DNA of 64,000 nt from Bradyrhizobium sp. AUGA SZCCT0176 (GCF_018130145.1 NZ_JAFCMB010000018.1:60574-124573); one strand, 5' to 3'. Positions 44,828 through 53,571 are shown, counted from the first letter of the stretch. The notes: generated from the sequence alone by a model not told the origin. Made by a program: numbers and translations.

Positions 44828-45125
44828 GGTGATATCCTTTTCTAATCCGTCTTACGCAGCTTTATGCACTTCGCTGCGCATCCTATTCCCTGCACGGAGA
44901 AACCACACCTACCCTTCCGGGCTATGCTCTGCGCGGAGCCCTCATCATGTGAACAGATGGAACGGCACGAATTGGTTTGGTATCGGCTCTCGTGCCCCAT
45001 TCCCTCTCACGATCCCTGTTTTCAATGCGCAGCTGATATCCGTAGGTAACCCTTCAGAGGTACACCTAGCGGGGGACAATCAGAATCATTAGGCGCTCGC
45101 GGCCCGAGGACCGCAGATAAACAGC
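44828..45125. other. Intergenic region, promoter of the TAXI operon
   Basis: This region is about 300 bp. It must contain the promoter for the leftward TAXI gene and the end of the TPP-enzyme operon. No gene, clear terminator or named site could be recognised. Confidence 0.4.
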
Positions 45126-46790
45126 CTACCGGCGCTCCGATGCATCAGCGCGCGCAGCAGCGAGGGATCGATCGAGTGTTTGGCGTACATCAGATCGTAC
45201 TTCGATCACTACGGGGCCCTTGGCCGACATTGCTTCCGCGACGACCTCGGCTGCCTGCGCCGCGTTCGTGATCGTATAGCCCTGCGCGCCGAATGCTTGG
45301 GCAAGGGCCGCAAAATCGGGGTTGAACAGGTCGGTACCGCAAGGACGTTGCGGAAATGCCTTCTCCTGATACGAACGGATGGTGCCGTACGATTGGTTGT
45401 TGGAGATCACAATCTTGATATTGAGCCGGCGGGCGACCGCTGTTGCCAGCTCGTTTCCGGTCATCAGGAAACCGCCGTCTCCGCAAAACGCGATCACCTG
45501 ATTGTTCGGATAACGAAGGCTCGCGCTCAATGCAGAAGGAACACCACTGCCCATCGCGCCGCAGGCGGAGCCAAGCAGCCGGGCCGACGGCTGGAAGCGG
45601 AATATGCGGTGTACCCAGGCGGCGAAGTTGCCGGAATCGGTCGTCACGATACCATCTGCCGGGAAGCGCTTGACGATGGCCGCAACCGCATGCCCGAAGA
45701 CATCAGCGCTGGGGATCCCCAGCTCGGGCCACGCGTGCACCGCCTCTCGAGTTTTCGCCACGGCTTCGATCCACCCACCGCGCTCACGCGACACGGCCGG
45801 AAAGTCGAGCCAGGATCTCAAGAACGGATGCGCCGACGCGACGACTGGAAGATCCGTATGGAAGTGGGTTCCGATCGCATTCGGATCGGGATAGACGTGA
45901 ACCAGTGGCTGAGACGGCGGCGATTGTCGCGGAAACCGAAAACCCATGGACGACAGGTCGCCGAGCCGTGTTCCGATCGCAACGATCAGATCCGCTCGCT
46001 CAAAGAGCTCAACATGCGCTGGCGACGTGAAGAAGCCAAGCTGTCCAATCCAGAGCCGGTGATCGTTCGGAAACTGATCTTGCATCTTGTTGGTGGCCGC
46101 GACCGGAACGTTCCAGCGCTCGCTCAGCGCGAGCAAGTCCTTACGAAATTCCGCCGTTCGACACTCTCCTCCAACCAGCAGGATCGGTCGCTCCGCCTTG
46201 CCAAGCAAGACGATCGCCTGTTCCACGGCGGCTCGACTGGGCTCGGCTCGCGCGATGCCGTGAACCCTGGCGGAGAGCAGACCCGCCTCCATCTCGAGAA
46301 CGTCTTCAGGAAGCTCGATCACCACCGGCCCGGGCGTGCCGCCAAGCGCCACGGAAAATGCGCGCGCCATCATCTCGGGCACCTGGGCCGCCGAATCGAT
46401 TCTAGTGGACCACTTGATAAGGCCACTGAACGCCCGCCCCGTGTCGATCTCCTGCACTGCGTCACGATTCAGCTCAGACGTACCGACCTGACCAACCAGT
46501 AATACGAGCGGTATGGCCTCCTGGGAAGCTACATGCAGACCAAGCGCCGCGTTGGATGCGCCCGGCCCGCGGCTCACCATCACCACGCCGGCCCGGCCGG
46601 TGAGCTTGGCGTCGGCAACTGCGGCAAGACTCGCGCTTCCCTCGTGGCGGCAAGTCACGAGATCGATCTCGGCGCGTTCATACAGAGCGTCAAGGAGCGC
46701 AAGAAAGCTTTCGCCGGGTACGCTAAATGCCCGGTCGACGCCGTGCGCGATCAGGGAATCCACGAGTAGATCGGCAACTCGAAAAGCCAT
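45126..46790 (-). CDS. TPP-dependent enzyme, acetolactate-synthase-like
   Basis: The protein has 554 residues from ATG 46790 (MAFRVADLLVDSLIAHGVDR). An ATG at 46823 that overlaps the aminotransferase stop as ATGA would add 11 residues. The cofactor-activating Glu is Glu50 in TCRHEGSASLAA. The C-terminal TPP/Mg motif is FCGDGGFLMTGNEL...ISNNQSYG. The three-domain layout is that of the acetolactate synthase/oxalyl-CoA decarboxylase superfamily. The enzyme would condense or decarboxylate a 2-oxo acid. No small subunit is present and ordinary branched-chain genes are absent, so a specialised role in this cluster is likely. It is last gene of the leftward operon. Confidence 0.9.
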   Translation of the reverse strand: MAFRVADLLVDSLIAHGVDRAFSVPGESFLALLDALYERAEIDLVTCRHEGSASLAAVADAKLTGRAGVVMVSRGPGASNAALGLHVASQEAIPLVLLVGQVGTSELNRDAVQEIDTGRAFSGLIKWSTRIDSAAQVPEMMARAFSVALGGTPGPVVIELPEDVLEMEAGLLSARVHGIARAEPSRAAVEQAIVLLGKAERPILLVGGECRTAEFRKDLLALSERWNVPVAATNKMQDQFPNDHRLWIGQLGFFTSPAHVELFERADLIVAIGTRLGDLSSMGFRFPRQSPPSQPLVHVYPDPNAIGTHFHTDLPVVASAHPFLRSWLDFPAVSRERGGWIEAVAKTREAVHAWPELGIPSADVFGHAVAAIVKRFPADGIVTTDSGNFAAWVHRIFRFQPSARLLGSACGAMGSGVPSALSASLRYPNNQVIAFCGDGGFLMTGNELATAVARRLNIKIVISNNQSYGTIRSYQEKAFPQRPCGTDLFNPDFAALAQAFGAQGYTITNAAQAAEVVAEAMSAKGPVVIEVRSDVRQTLDRSLAAARADASERR

Positions 46791-46822
46791 GCGACACGAT
46801 CTCGGTTGGAAGGTCATCATCA

Positions 46823-47710
46823 TCACGCCGCAAGCCTTACCGCGTGCGCGAATTCCCAATACAGCTTCCGCGCACGCGCATAGAACGGCCCGGGCGTGAG
46901 CGACCGGTCGTCGATCCGAATTACGGGCGCAACCTTGGCGAAATTGCCGGACGAAAAGATTTCGTCCGCGGCGAGAAAATCGGCATAGCGCAGCGTGGCC
47001 TCCACCACGGTGACGCCCGAACCACGCAGGAGTTCGATCACCCGCTGCCGGGTGATGCCGTTCAGGAAGGTGCCGTTCGCCGCCGGCGTGTAGACCACAC
47101 CGTCTTTCGCCATGAACACGTTGGCATTGCCGAACTCCGCGACGTTACCCAGCATGTCCAGCATCAGGCAGTTCTGGAAGCCGCGCGAGGCGGCCTCGAT
47201 CAGCGCACGCGAACAGTTCGGGTAGAGACAGGCGGCCTTGGCATCGACCGGCGCGCATTCGGCGGTCGGTCTGCGGAACGGCGACAGCGTGATCGCGTTG
47301 CCGACAGGCTTCGGTAGCGGCGCTTCGTAGATGCAAAGGCACCAGTCCATCGTCTCCGGATCGAAGAGCACGCCGCCGCCCACACCATTCTGCGGCCAGT
47401 ACATCGGGCGGACGTAGAGTTCGGCATTGGCCGGGAAGCGCGCGATGCCTTCGCGCGCCAGACCCAGCCACGTGTCGAGATCGACGATCGGCTTGAGCCC
47501 GAAGTTGAGCGCGGATTGATTGACGCGGGCGCAATGGCGGTCGAGATCGGGCGTAACACCTTCGAAGGCGCGTGCGCCATCGAACACGGTCGAGCCGAGC
47601 CAAAGCCCATGGGTGCGTGGCCCCATGATCGGAACATTGCCTTCGTGCCACTGGCCCTGGAAGAATGTCCATGTCTGCGAATGGCTGACGGACTTGCTGG
47701 TGGGAATCAT
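46823..47710 (-). CDS. Branched-chain-type aminotransferase (PLP fold type IV)
   Basis: The protein has 295 residues from ATG 47710, with ggagag 8 bases upstream. Fold type IV features are LWLGSTVFDGARAFEG, the likely Schiff-base Lys158 in PVDAKAACLYPNCSRAL, MLDMLGNVAEFGNANVF (the catalytic Glu region) and TPAANGTFLNGITRQRVIEL. It moves amino groups between glutamate and 2-oxo acids. Placed next to the TPP enzyme, it could turn that enzyme's 2-oxo acid product into an amino acid, or make the 2-oxo acid substrate. A relic of a second copy lies at 27494-27745. Confidence 0.9.
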   Translation of the reverse strand: MIPTSKSVSHSQTWTFFQGQWHEGNVPIMGPRTHGLWLGSTVFDGARAFEGVTPDLDRHCARVNQSALNFGLKPIVDLDTWLGLAREGIARFPANAELYVRPMYWPQNGVGGGVLFDPETMDWCLCIYEAPLPKPVGNAITLSPFRRPTAECAPVDAKAACLYPNCSRALIEAASRGFQNCLMLDMLGNVAEFGNANVFMAKDGVVYTPAANGTFLNGITRQRVIELLRGSGVTVVEATLRYADFLAADEIFSSGNFAKVAPVIRIDDRSLTPGPFYARARKLYWEFAHAVRLAA

Positions 47711-47735
47711 GACGGCTCTCCATTGGGCAGCAAAG

Positions 47736-48596
47736 TTACGGTCCATAGATGACCAGCTCGGTATCCGACAGATCGGCAATCCGGGGACACTGCGGACCCT
47801 TGAAGTATTTGCGGCCGCGCTGTCCCCTGTAGAAGCCGACCAGATCCTTCATGCGGCCGTTGGCGTCGAGGGCGAGCAATATCCGGCCGCGCCGGAGCAG
47901 GAAGCGGCCGATGGCGCCGGCGCAGGCGACGTAGTCGGTCACATCGGGGCAATAGATCAGCCGCATCGCCAGCAGGGGGATCCCGCGTTTGCGCATCGGC
48001 TGCAGGACGAAGGGGTAGGCGCGGCCGTCGCCCGCGCGGCACACCAGGCTTAGGCAGCCATAGGCCGCGTGCCGCGTAAGCAGCGCGACGTCGGCATCGG
48101 ACAAGCCGTCGACCGCATGCGTGCCCTGCTGAACGACTTCGACGCGCATACCCTTCGCCGGACGCGACAGCACCGGAAAAGAAAAGAACAAGCCGCCGCA
48201 ATAGGCGCGGAATCCCTGGGCCTCAATGGTCCGCCAGGTCCAGAGCGCCGGGCTGATGTTAACGTAGGTGACGCGCTTGTGGCGCTGCGCGACGCTGGTC
48301 AGCATCGGCGCGTAGTTGCGGAAGGCAGGTTCCACATACCAGCTGGAGAGATTGCAGCGGATCGAGGTCCCGCCGTCATCGTCCCGTTCCGTGTAGATCA
48401 ACAGCAGAACGCCGACGGGCATCCCTTCATGGTCGAGCATGTACCCGAAGCGAGGGAAACCATCGGGTACCTCGCGCACGGAAGCGCGCCGGAGTCCGTC
48501 CATCCAGTAGTCGCGCGAACGGCGGGCAAAGCCACGCGTCAGAAGATCGGCGATGGCAGCAAGATCGGCTGGTCCTATCTCGCGGCATCGGATCAC
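47736..48596 (-). CDS. GNAT-like acyltransferase of the carrier-protein cluster
   Basis: The protein has 286 residues from GTG 48596. This start has GGAG 8 bases upstream and corresponds exactly to ATG 26579 of its paralogue. A longer frame starts at TTG 48617. Residues 1-145 have a GNAT-like beginning (VIRCREIGPADLAAIADLLT, FGYMLDHEGMPVGVLLLIY), and the rest is unassigned (LTRHAAYGCLSLVCRAG, YVACAGAIGRFLLRRG). It probably transfers an acyl group, perhaps from CoA or a carrier protein. It is 25 bp from the aminotransferase start, in the same operon. Confidence 0.85.
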   Translation of the reverse strand: MIRCREIGPADLAAIADLLTRGFARRSRDYWMDGLRRASVREVPDGFPRFGYMLDHEGMPVGVLLLIYTERDDDGGTSIRCNLSSWYVEPAFRNYAPMLTSVAQRHKRVTYVNISPALWTWRTIEAQGFRAYCGGLFFSFPVLSRPAKGMRVEVVQQGTHAVDGLSDADVALLTRHAAYGCLSLVCRAGDGRAYPFVLQPMRKRGIPLLAMRLIYCPDVTDYVACAGAIGRFLLRRGRILLALDANGRMKDLVGFYRGQRGRKYFKGPQCPRIADLSDTELVIYGP

Positions 48597-48718
48597 GGTC
48601 CGAACTCCATCATACAATCCGCTCCCGCTTCTTCGTCGGCAGGTCGGCGAGCGAGAGCCCGGCGAACGGATCGCGGCCGTTGTTCCGGTTCTCCATGTTG
48701 CCCGGACGCATGCATGAT

Positions 48719-49780
48719 CTACGCCGCGGCAGGTCTGGGCCTCGTTCGATAACTTCCGTTGAAGGCAAACGGCTTTGAGCGTCCAGCTCGCTGCGAGGCC
48801 ATGTACAGCAGCCAGTTGCGGTATATGCGCCGGGCCGGCGGATGCCAGACGTTTCTCAGATCCTTCGCCAGTTGGTCGACCGGAAAATCGGCGAAAAGCT
48901 CCGGACTTCTGTCGGAAAGGGCTTTCCGACGGAAGGCCGTCAGAATCTCTTCCGCCTCCGAGGCGAAATAGCCTCTCGGTATCGTCGGACAGACCTCGCT
49001 CTCTCTCCGGAGGAAACGACCCATGTCCCTTCTGAATTCGGCCAGCAGGCTATGGGTGTCGTACTCCGGATGGCCCTGGAAATTGACGAAGAGGCTCTTC
49101 CCCTGTTGCTTGACGAAGCAGTCGACGCCGGCCTCTGCCGACTTGGTGAGAACGGAATATCCGCAGCTCTCGACAGCCCCCTCCTGCACCTCGTTCCACC
49201 GGGCGTGCGGTGTTCTGAAGGTCGCCGGAACGTTGCGCATCAAGGGATGATCTCTCGTCTTCGTTTGAGCGAAGACGCCGATGCATTTGGCAGGCAGCTT
49301 GTGGCGCTCCACACCATCCAGGTGCAGGACGGCCCCATGGACGGCCAGACAGGAAAACACCGAAGAAACGGTGCTCTCCCTGGCCCAGTCGATGATTTGG
49401 ACGAAGGTGGACCAGTATGGTTCTTCCGGCAGGCTGGCGGCTTTCGGTTCGGCGCCGGTCACGATCACTCCGTCCAGGCTCCTGTTCAGCAGATCGTCGG
49501 TGCCACGGTAGTAGCGACGCACGTAGTCGCGCCCCCAGTCCGAACGGGGCGTCGTCTCCATCGTGTAGAAATGCAGCCTAACCAAGAGCTCTCCGGCCGC
49601 CGCGCCGAGCAGGTCGAACAGCTGGCGCTCGGTGGACATCAAGGCGGCATCCGACATGTTGTTGATCAGCCCGATATCGAGACACTCCTTCCGGTTTCCC
49701 GGGGACTCGGCGCCGCTTCCGTTGCGCGCTCTTGAGAAGAGGTGGTGTTCGTACGAGTCTATATTTACTAGGACGGGCAT
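48719..49780 (-). CDS. MetA-like homoserine O-acyltransferase (HTS superfamily)
   Basis: The protein has 353 residues. The nucleophile Cys144 (VFSCLAVHG), and His237 and Glu239 (FQGHPEYDTHS), line up with the E. coli MetA triad (Cys142, His235, Glu237). The usual N-terminal MPKKIETE segment is replaced by NNMSDAALMSTERQ, and the acyl-specificity loop reads TGAEPKAASL, so neither acetyl- nor succinyl-CoA preference can be read off. The product would be an activated homoserine (or another hydroxy amino acid). It lies 27 bp from the MetY-like gene, pairing activation with substitution. Confidence 0.9.
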   Translation of the reverse strand: MPVLVNIDSYEHHLFSRARNGSGAESPGNRKECLDIGLINNMSDAALMSTERQLFDLLGAAAGELLVRLHFYTMETTPRSDWGRDYVRRYYRGTDDLLNRSLDGVIVTGAEPKAASLPEEPYWSTFVQIIDWARESTVSSVFSCLAVHGAVLHLDGVERHKLPAKCIGVFAQTKTRDHPLMRNVPATFRTPHARWNEVQEGAVESCGYSVLTKSAEAGVDCFVKQQGKSLFVNFQGHPEYDTHSLLAEFRRDMGRFLRRESEVCPTIPRGYFASEAEEILTAFRRKALSDRSPELFADFPVDQLAKDLRNVWHPPARRIYRNWLLYMASQRAGRSKPFAFNGSYRTRPRPAAA

Positions 49781-49807
49781 CGGAATGCCTTCATGGTTGA
49801 CCTCAAT

Positions 49808-51082
49808 TCAATCTGCGGCACGGAGCGCCTGATCGAGGTCGGCGATGATGTCGTCGGCGTGCTCGATACCAACGCTCAGTCTGATCATCTCGGGCCGCAC
49901 GCCGGCCCGTTCCTGCTCTTCGAGCGACATTTGCCGGTGGGTGGTCGATGCCGGGTGGCAGGCAAGCGATTTCGCGTCCCCGATATTGACCAGCCGCTTG
50001 AACAGTTTCAGCGCGTCGTAGAACCGCTTGCCGGCCTCGAACCCTCCGGCCACGCCGAAGGTCAGCAGCGAACACGCGCGGCCGCCCAGATATTTCTGCG
50101 TCAACGCGTAATAGGGACTATCGTCAAAGCCCGCGTAGTTGACCCATCCGACGCGGCGGTTGTCGCGCAGAAACCGCGCGACCTTCTCGGCATTCTCGAC
50201 GTGCCGATCGATCCGCACCGCGACGGTCTCGATGCCCTGGAGCAGCAGGAAAGCGTTAAAGGGCGCCAGGATGGAGCCGGTGGTCCGCTGGGAAACGGCG
50301 CGGCAGCGGGCGATGTAGGCGGCGGCCCCGTAGCGCTCGGTGAAGACCAGCCCGTGGTAAGACTTCTCCGGCTCGTTCAGCATCGGAAAGCGCCGGGCAT
50401 GCTTCGCCCATGGGAACCTGCCGCTATCGACGATGATTCCGCCGAGCGTGGTGCCGTGCCCGCCCATGAACTTCGTCAGCGACTCGACCACGATGTCCGC
50501 TCCGTACTCGATCGGCCTGAGCAGGATCGGGGTAGGAACCGTGTTGTCGACGATCAGCGGTACGCCATGCCTGTGGGCGACCTCGGCGATCGCTTCGATG
50601 TCGCAAACATTTCCGGCCGGATTTCCTACGCTCTCGCAGAACACCGCACGCGTATCGTCGTCGATCAGTTTCTCCATGCTCGCCGGACTGTCGTCTTCCG
50701 AGAACCGGACCGTGATGCCCTGCCTCGGCAGGATGTGTGCGAACAGCGTATGCGTGGTGCCGTAGAGCTGCGGGACCGAGACGATGTTGCTGCCCATCTC
50801 CGCGATGTTGACCACCGAATAGTTCACCGCGGCCTGGCCACACGCCACGCTCATCGCCTCGACGCCTCCTTCCAGGGCGGCAACGCGCTTCTCCAGCACC
50901 GCGTTGGTCGGATTGCCGATCCGGGTGTAGCGAAAGCCGTCCACTTCGAGGTTGAAGAGCGCGGCGCCATGGTCGGCACTGTCGAAGGCGTACGAGGCGG
51001 TCTGATAGATCGGGACGGCGACGGCTTTGGTGGTCGGATCGTTGTCGAAGCCGCCGTGTACGGCGAGAGTCTCTCTTTTCAT
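49808..51082 (-). CDS. O-acyl-homoserine sulfhydrylase, MetY-like (PLP)
   Basis: The protein has 424 residues from ATG 51082 (MKRETLAVHGG). An ATG at 51139 with GAGGA upstream is a possible earlier start. The PLP lysine is Lys204 in VVESLTKFMGGHG. Other Cys/Met-metabolism family signatures are RYTRIGNPTNAVLEKRVAALEGG and LAVHGGFD. Members replace the acyl group of O-acyl-homoserine by sulfide, a thiol, or in relatives such as the C-terminal domain of rhizobitoxine synthase RtxA, an alcohol. It is in the operon with the MetA-like gene. Whether it makes homocysteine or a special amino acid is open. Confidence 0.92.
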   Translation of the reverse strand: MKRETLAVHGGFDNDPTTKAVAVPIYQTASYAFDSADHGAALFNLEVDGFRYTRIGNPTNAVLEKRVAALEGGVEAMSVACGQAAVNYSVVNIAEMGSNIVSVPQLYGTTHTLFAHILPRQGITVRFSEDDSPASMEKLIDDDTRAVFCESVGNPAGNVCDIEAIAEVAHRHGVPLIVDNTVPTPILLRPIEYGADIVVESLTKFMGGHGTTLGGIIVDSGRFPWAKHARRFPMLNEPEKSYHGLVFTERYGAAAYIARCRAVSQRTTGSILAPFNAFLLLQGIETVAVRIDRHVENAEKVARFLRDNRRVGWVNYAGFDDSPYYALTQKYLGGRACSLLTFGVAGGFEAGKRFYDALKLFKRLVNIGDAKSLACHPASTTHRQMSLEEQERAGVRPEMIRLSVGIEHADDIIADLDQALRAAD

Positions 51083-51165
51083 GGAGGTCGGCCCTTCGGC
51101 TATTCGGTCGCGGGCTACCTCGGGAGTTCGTTGGTGCATTTCAGTTCCTCGAATGCCGTCGTCGG

Positions 51166-52119
51166 CTACCGGTCGTTCCGCGGGAAGCCGAGCAGATCCC
51201 GCACCGCAGTCGGCCACCTTGCGACGGACTTGCCGTGGGTATGGAACATGGCGACGGCGAGACGATCCATTCCGAAGGCCACGCAACCAGTATGGGCCGG
51301 CTCACCGGTCGCGTCCTTAATGCCCCAGGTGGTGCCGAAGTGATCGCGGTGATAGTTGAAGCTCATACATGCAGTCGGTTTCTCCTCGGAGCGCAAAGGC
51401 ACCAGCAACTCGAATTTCAGCGACTGCTGCTTTTGGCTCACCGCCATCATCTGGCCGACCCGGCCGAAGAACGGATCGCTGGCATAGTCGACCCTGAAGG
51501 TCAGTCCGAGATCGCGGGCGATCTCCTGAGCGCGCACCATCCAACGCTCGCGGAACGCCGAGACGTGGTCGGGGCTGCCGATGCAGACGTATTCGCGCAT
51601 CCTGAAGGACTGCAGCCGGTCGAGATGGCGCGAGGGCTCGCGACGGAAGCAATCGGCGGCGACGTCGAAACATAAGCCGCCCGCCGGCAGGGGACCCCGG
51701 CTCGCCGCGATCGGATAGACCGGATAGCAGGCGGCCGGCGACAGCACGAGGTCGGCCGGTGAAAGTGACATGGTCCAGTCGCCGCCAGCATCGAAACGGC
51801 TGACCGCCGCGTCGATCTCACTGTCCGTGCCGTGCAGGCCGCAGACACAGCCGAGCAGGTTCGGAAAGCTCTTCAGATAACCCGACTTCTCAAGCTGCGC
51901 GCGGCTCATGACGGGAGGAAAGCGCATCACCTCGGTGTCCGGTTCGCGGTGCCGCGTGATCAGCGCCGCGAGCCGCTCCACGACGTCTTCATAGAGCGCG
52001 GTGCGGGCATAGACACCCGGAGAGCCCATCTTGTGGAACAGCACGTCGGCAAGATGGTCCAGCGGATCAGCCTCAGCCTGAGTGGGTTCCGCCGGTGCAG
52101 CAAACATGGCTACGTTCAT
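51166..52119 (-). CDS. Amino acid:[carrier protein] ligase (SerRS-like class II synthetase homologue)
   Basis: The protein has 317 residues. It is a class II aminoacyl-tRNA synthetase core without a tRNA-binding domain. Candidate zinc ligands are Cys131 (SPAACYPVYP), Glu176 (FRMREYVC) and Cys279 (HTGCVAFGMDRL), the same residues and, as I recall, the same numbers as in the B. japonicum glycine:[carrier protein] ligase. Class II motif 2 appears as DCFRRE...LDRLQSFRMREY and motif 3 as GCVAFGMDRLAVAMF. The known enzymes adenylate an amino acid and load it on the phosphopantetheine of a dedicated carrier protein. The divergent carrier-protein gene at 53622 is the expected partner. Glycine specificity is inferred. 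Confidence 0.88.
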   Translation of the reverse strand: MNVAMFAAPAEPTQAEADPLDHLADVLFHKMGSPGVYARTALYEDVVERLAALITRHREPDTEVMRFPPVMSRAQLEKSGYLKSFPNLLGCVCGLHGTDSEIDAAVSRFDAGGDWTMSLSPADLVLSPAACYPVYPIAASRGPLPAGGLCFDVAADCFRREPSRHLDRLQSFRMREYVCIGSPDHVSAFRERWMVRAQEIARDLGLTFRVDYASDPFFGRVGQMMAVSQKQQSLKFELLVPLRSEEKPTACMSFNYHRDHFGTTWGIKDATGEPAHTGCVAFGMDRLAVAMFHTHGKSVARWPTAVRDLLGFPRNDR

Positions 52120-52147
52120 ACCAACCCCATTTCTTCGAGAAAAAAAA

Positions 52148-53374
52148 TCAATCGCGCAGGGACGCCGGGACGGCGCTCATCAGAGTGGCGCTACCCATGC
52201 TGGCAAGGATGCGATCGTTGTTGATCATGATCGGAGCCGACAGCACGTCGCGGAGATGGCGGCCGACACTGACATCGGTGTCGTTGCGATAGCCGGACAG
52301 GCCGCACGCGCGCATCGCATGCATGACGACCGTGACCGCGAGTTCCGAAGCCTCCACCTTGAGAAGGTTGATCGAGGACTGGAAGTCGATGGACGAAAGC
52401 GCGCGCTCGTCTTGTTCGCGGGCCGCAAAGGAATCGAGGTTTGCGGCGATGATGGCGCGCAGTTTCGTCAGAGTCATCTTGGCGGAGGTAAAATGCGGCG
52501 CGCCGGGAGGCAGGTTGCCGCCGGCCCCGCGGGCAGCCTTGCGGATGAAGAGCTGCGCCCGGTCCACTGCCGCAGCCGCGATCCCCGCCCAGACCGACGA
52601 CCAGCATAGGTGCGCGACGGGCGTCATGGTCTGCGCATGGACCTTTTCGTATGCCACGGGGAATATCTGTTCCGCCGAGCCCTTGAAGCTCAGCTTGAAG
52701 CCGGCGCTGCAGGTACCACGCATGCCGAGCGTCTCCCATGCGAGAGTTTGCTCCAGCGTGTAGTCGTCACGTGTGATGGCCAACAGTACCTGATCGGATC
52801 CGGTGGCGTCGTCGGAGCGGCGGGCGATGGTTACGATGCCGTCCGCCTCGGCGCCGTAGGAAATCACCGTCGCGTCGCGCACCAGCGATATCTCGGCGCC
52901 CTCGTGCTCCACCGCGGCCGAGCTGAAGCGAATGTTTCCGCCGTTCTGGCCTTCCGTGGTCGAAGACGCCAGGAGCATTTGTTCGGCCGCCACGCGGCGC
53001 ATCAGCCTTTCGTGCCAGCTGCTGCCCGCGCCGTGACGGACCAGACAGGCGATCTTGGTCTGATGCATCGCGAAGATCATCCCGGCCGATGCGCAGGCGC
53101 GTCCGAGCGCGTAGCACATGTCGGCCACCTCGGAAATCGACGCGCCGTCGCCGCCGAACTCGATCGGGATCTGGGCGCCTAGAAGTCTTTCCGCGCGTGC
53201 AGCGTCGATAGCCTTCTGCGGGAAGCGCGCTTCGCGGTCGACCGCTACGGCCTCCGACGCCGCAGCCTCCGCGACGGCGGCAACCCGCTGCTGGAACGAA
53301 GCGCGATCGGGAGAGAATGGCACTCGGCTGGCTTCTCGAGCGAGACTGCGGAACTGGACTTCCTGCACATTCAT
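52148..53374 (-). CDS. Acyl-CoA-dehydrogenase-like flavoprotein
   Basis: The protein has 408 residues from ATG 53374 (MNVQEVQFR). The long upstream frame is Arg-rich shadow. The fold is shown by IPIEFGGDGASISEVADMCY, LASSTTEGQNGGNI, WETLGMRGTCSAGFKLSF (FAD region) and SVGRHLRDVLSAPIMINNDR near the C-terminus. The usual YxGTxE catalytic Glu region is replaced by IMINNDR, as in the Acyl-CoA_dh_2/monooxygenase-like class. Adjacent to the amino acid:carrier ligase (28 bp), it is a candidate for oxidising an aminoacyl- or acyl-carrier-protein. A relic of a second copy is at 26398. Confidence 0.9.
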   Translation of the reverse strand: MNVQEVQFRSLAREASRVPFSPDRASFQQRVAAVAEAAASEAVAVDREARFPQKAIDAARAERLLGAQIPIEFGGDGASISEVADMCYALGRACASAGMIFAMHQTKIACLVRHGAGSSWHERLMRRVAAEQMLLASSTTEGQNGGNIRFSSAAVEHEGAEISLVRDATVISYGAEADGIVTIARRSDDATGSDQVLLAITRDDYTLEQTLAWETLGMRGTCSAGFKLSFKGSAEQIFPVAYEKVHAQTMTPVAHLCWSSVWAGIAAAAVDRAQLFIRKAARGAGGNLPPGAPHFTSAKMTLTKLRAIIAANLDSFAAREQDERALSSIDFQSSINLLKVEASELAVTVVMHAMRACGLSGYRNDTDVSVGRHLRDVLSAPIMINNDRILASMGSATLMSAVPASLRD

Positions 53375-53520
53375 GGCCCAACAGCTCCCATTTGGATGGT
53401 TTGATGGTCGAAGACCCGACCGGGTCGAGACGAATTCCGCGCGAGTTCGATGGCGGCAATCTAACCGACCGCAGTTGCGGAGTCGGCGGCGCAAAGGTGG
53501 ATGTTGCCGAGAACGTGCTC

Positions 53521-53571
53521 CCAAGCGGGGTACCCCCGAAGTGGAGCTACTGACCTGAGCTGCAGTCAGGT
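53521..53571. promoter_or_regulatory. Palindromes in the divergent promoter of the carrier-protein cluster
   Basis: Two elements stand out in the gap between the dehydrogenase and carrier-protein genes. One is gcggggtacccccg at 53525-53538, conserved upstream of the decayed copy (26243-26263). The other is ACCTGA-gctgcag-TCAGGT at 53553-53571, a 19-bp inverted repeat of lux-box-like form. A third short palindrome, CCGCA-GT-TGCGG, sits at about 53471-53482. No LuxR-type quorum regulator or LuxI synthase gene is in the window. Confidence 0.4.

Noticed and set aside
45180..46502. Long plus-strand frame of 440 codons
   Set aside because: Antisense of the TPP-dependent enzyme, whose cofactor motifs are clear on the minus strand.
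45126..47710. Ordinary branched-chain amino acid biosynthesis (ilvB plus ilvE)
   Set aside because: No small regulatory subunit, ilvC or ilvD is adjacent, and the genes are co-transcribed with carrier-protein and MetA/MetY genes.
51166..52119. True seryl-tRNA synthetase
   Set aside because: At 317 residues it lacks the N-terminal tRNA-binding arm; it fits the carrier-protein ligase group and sits near carrier genes.
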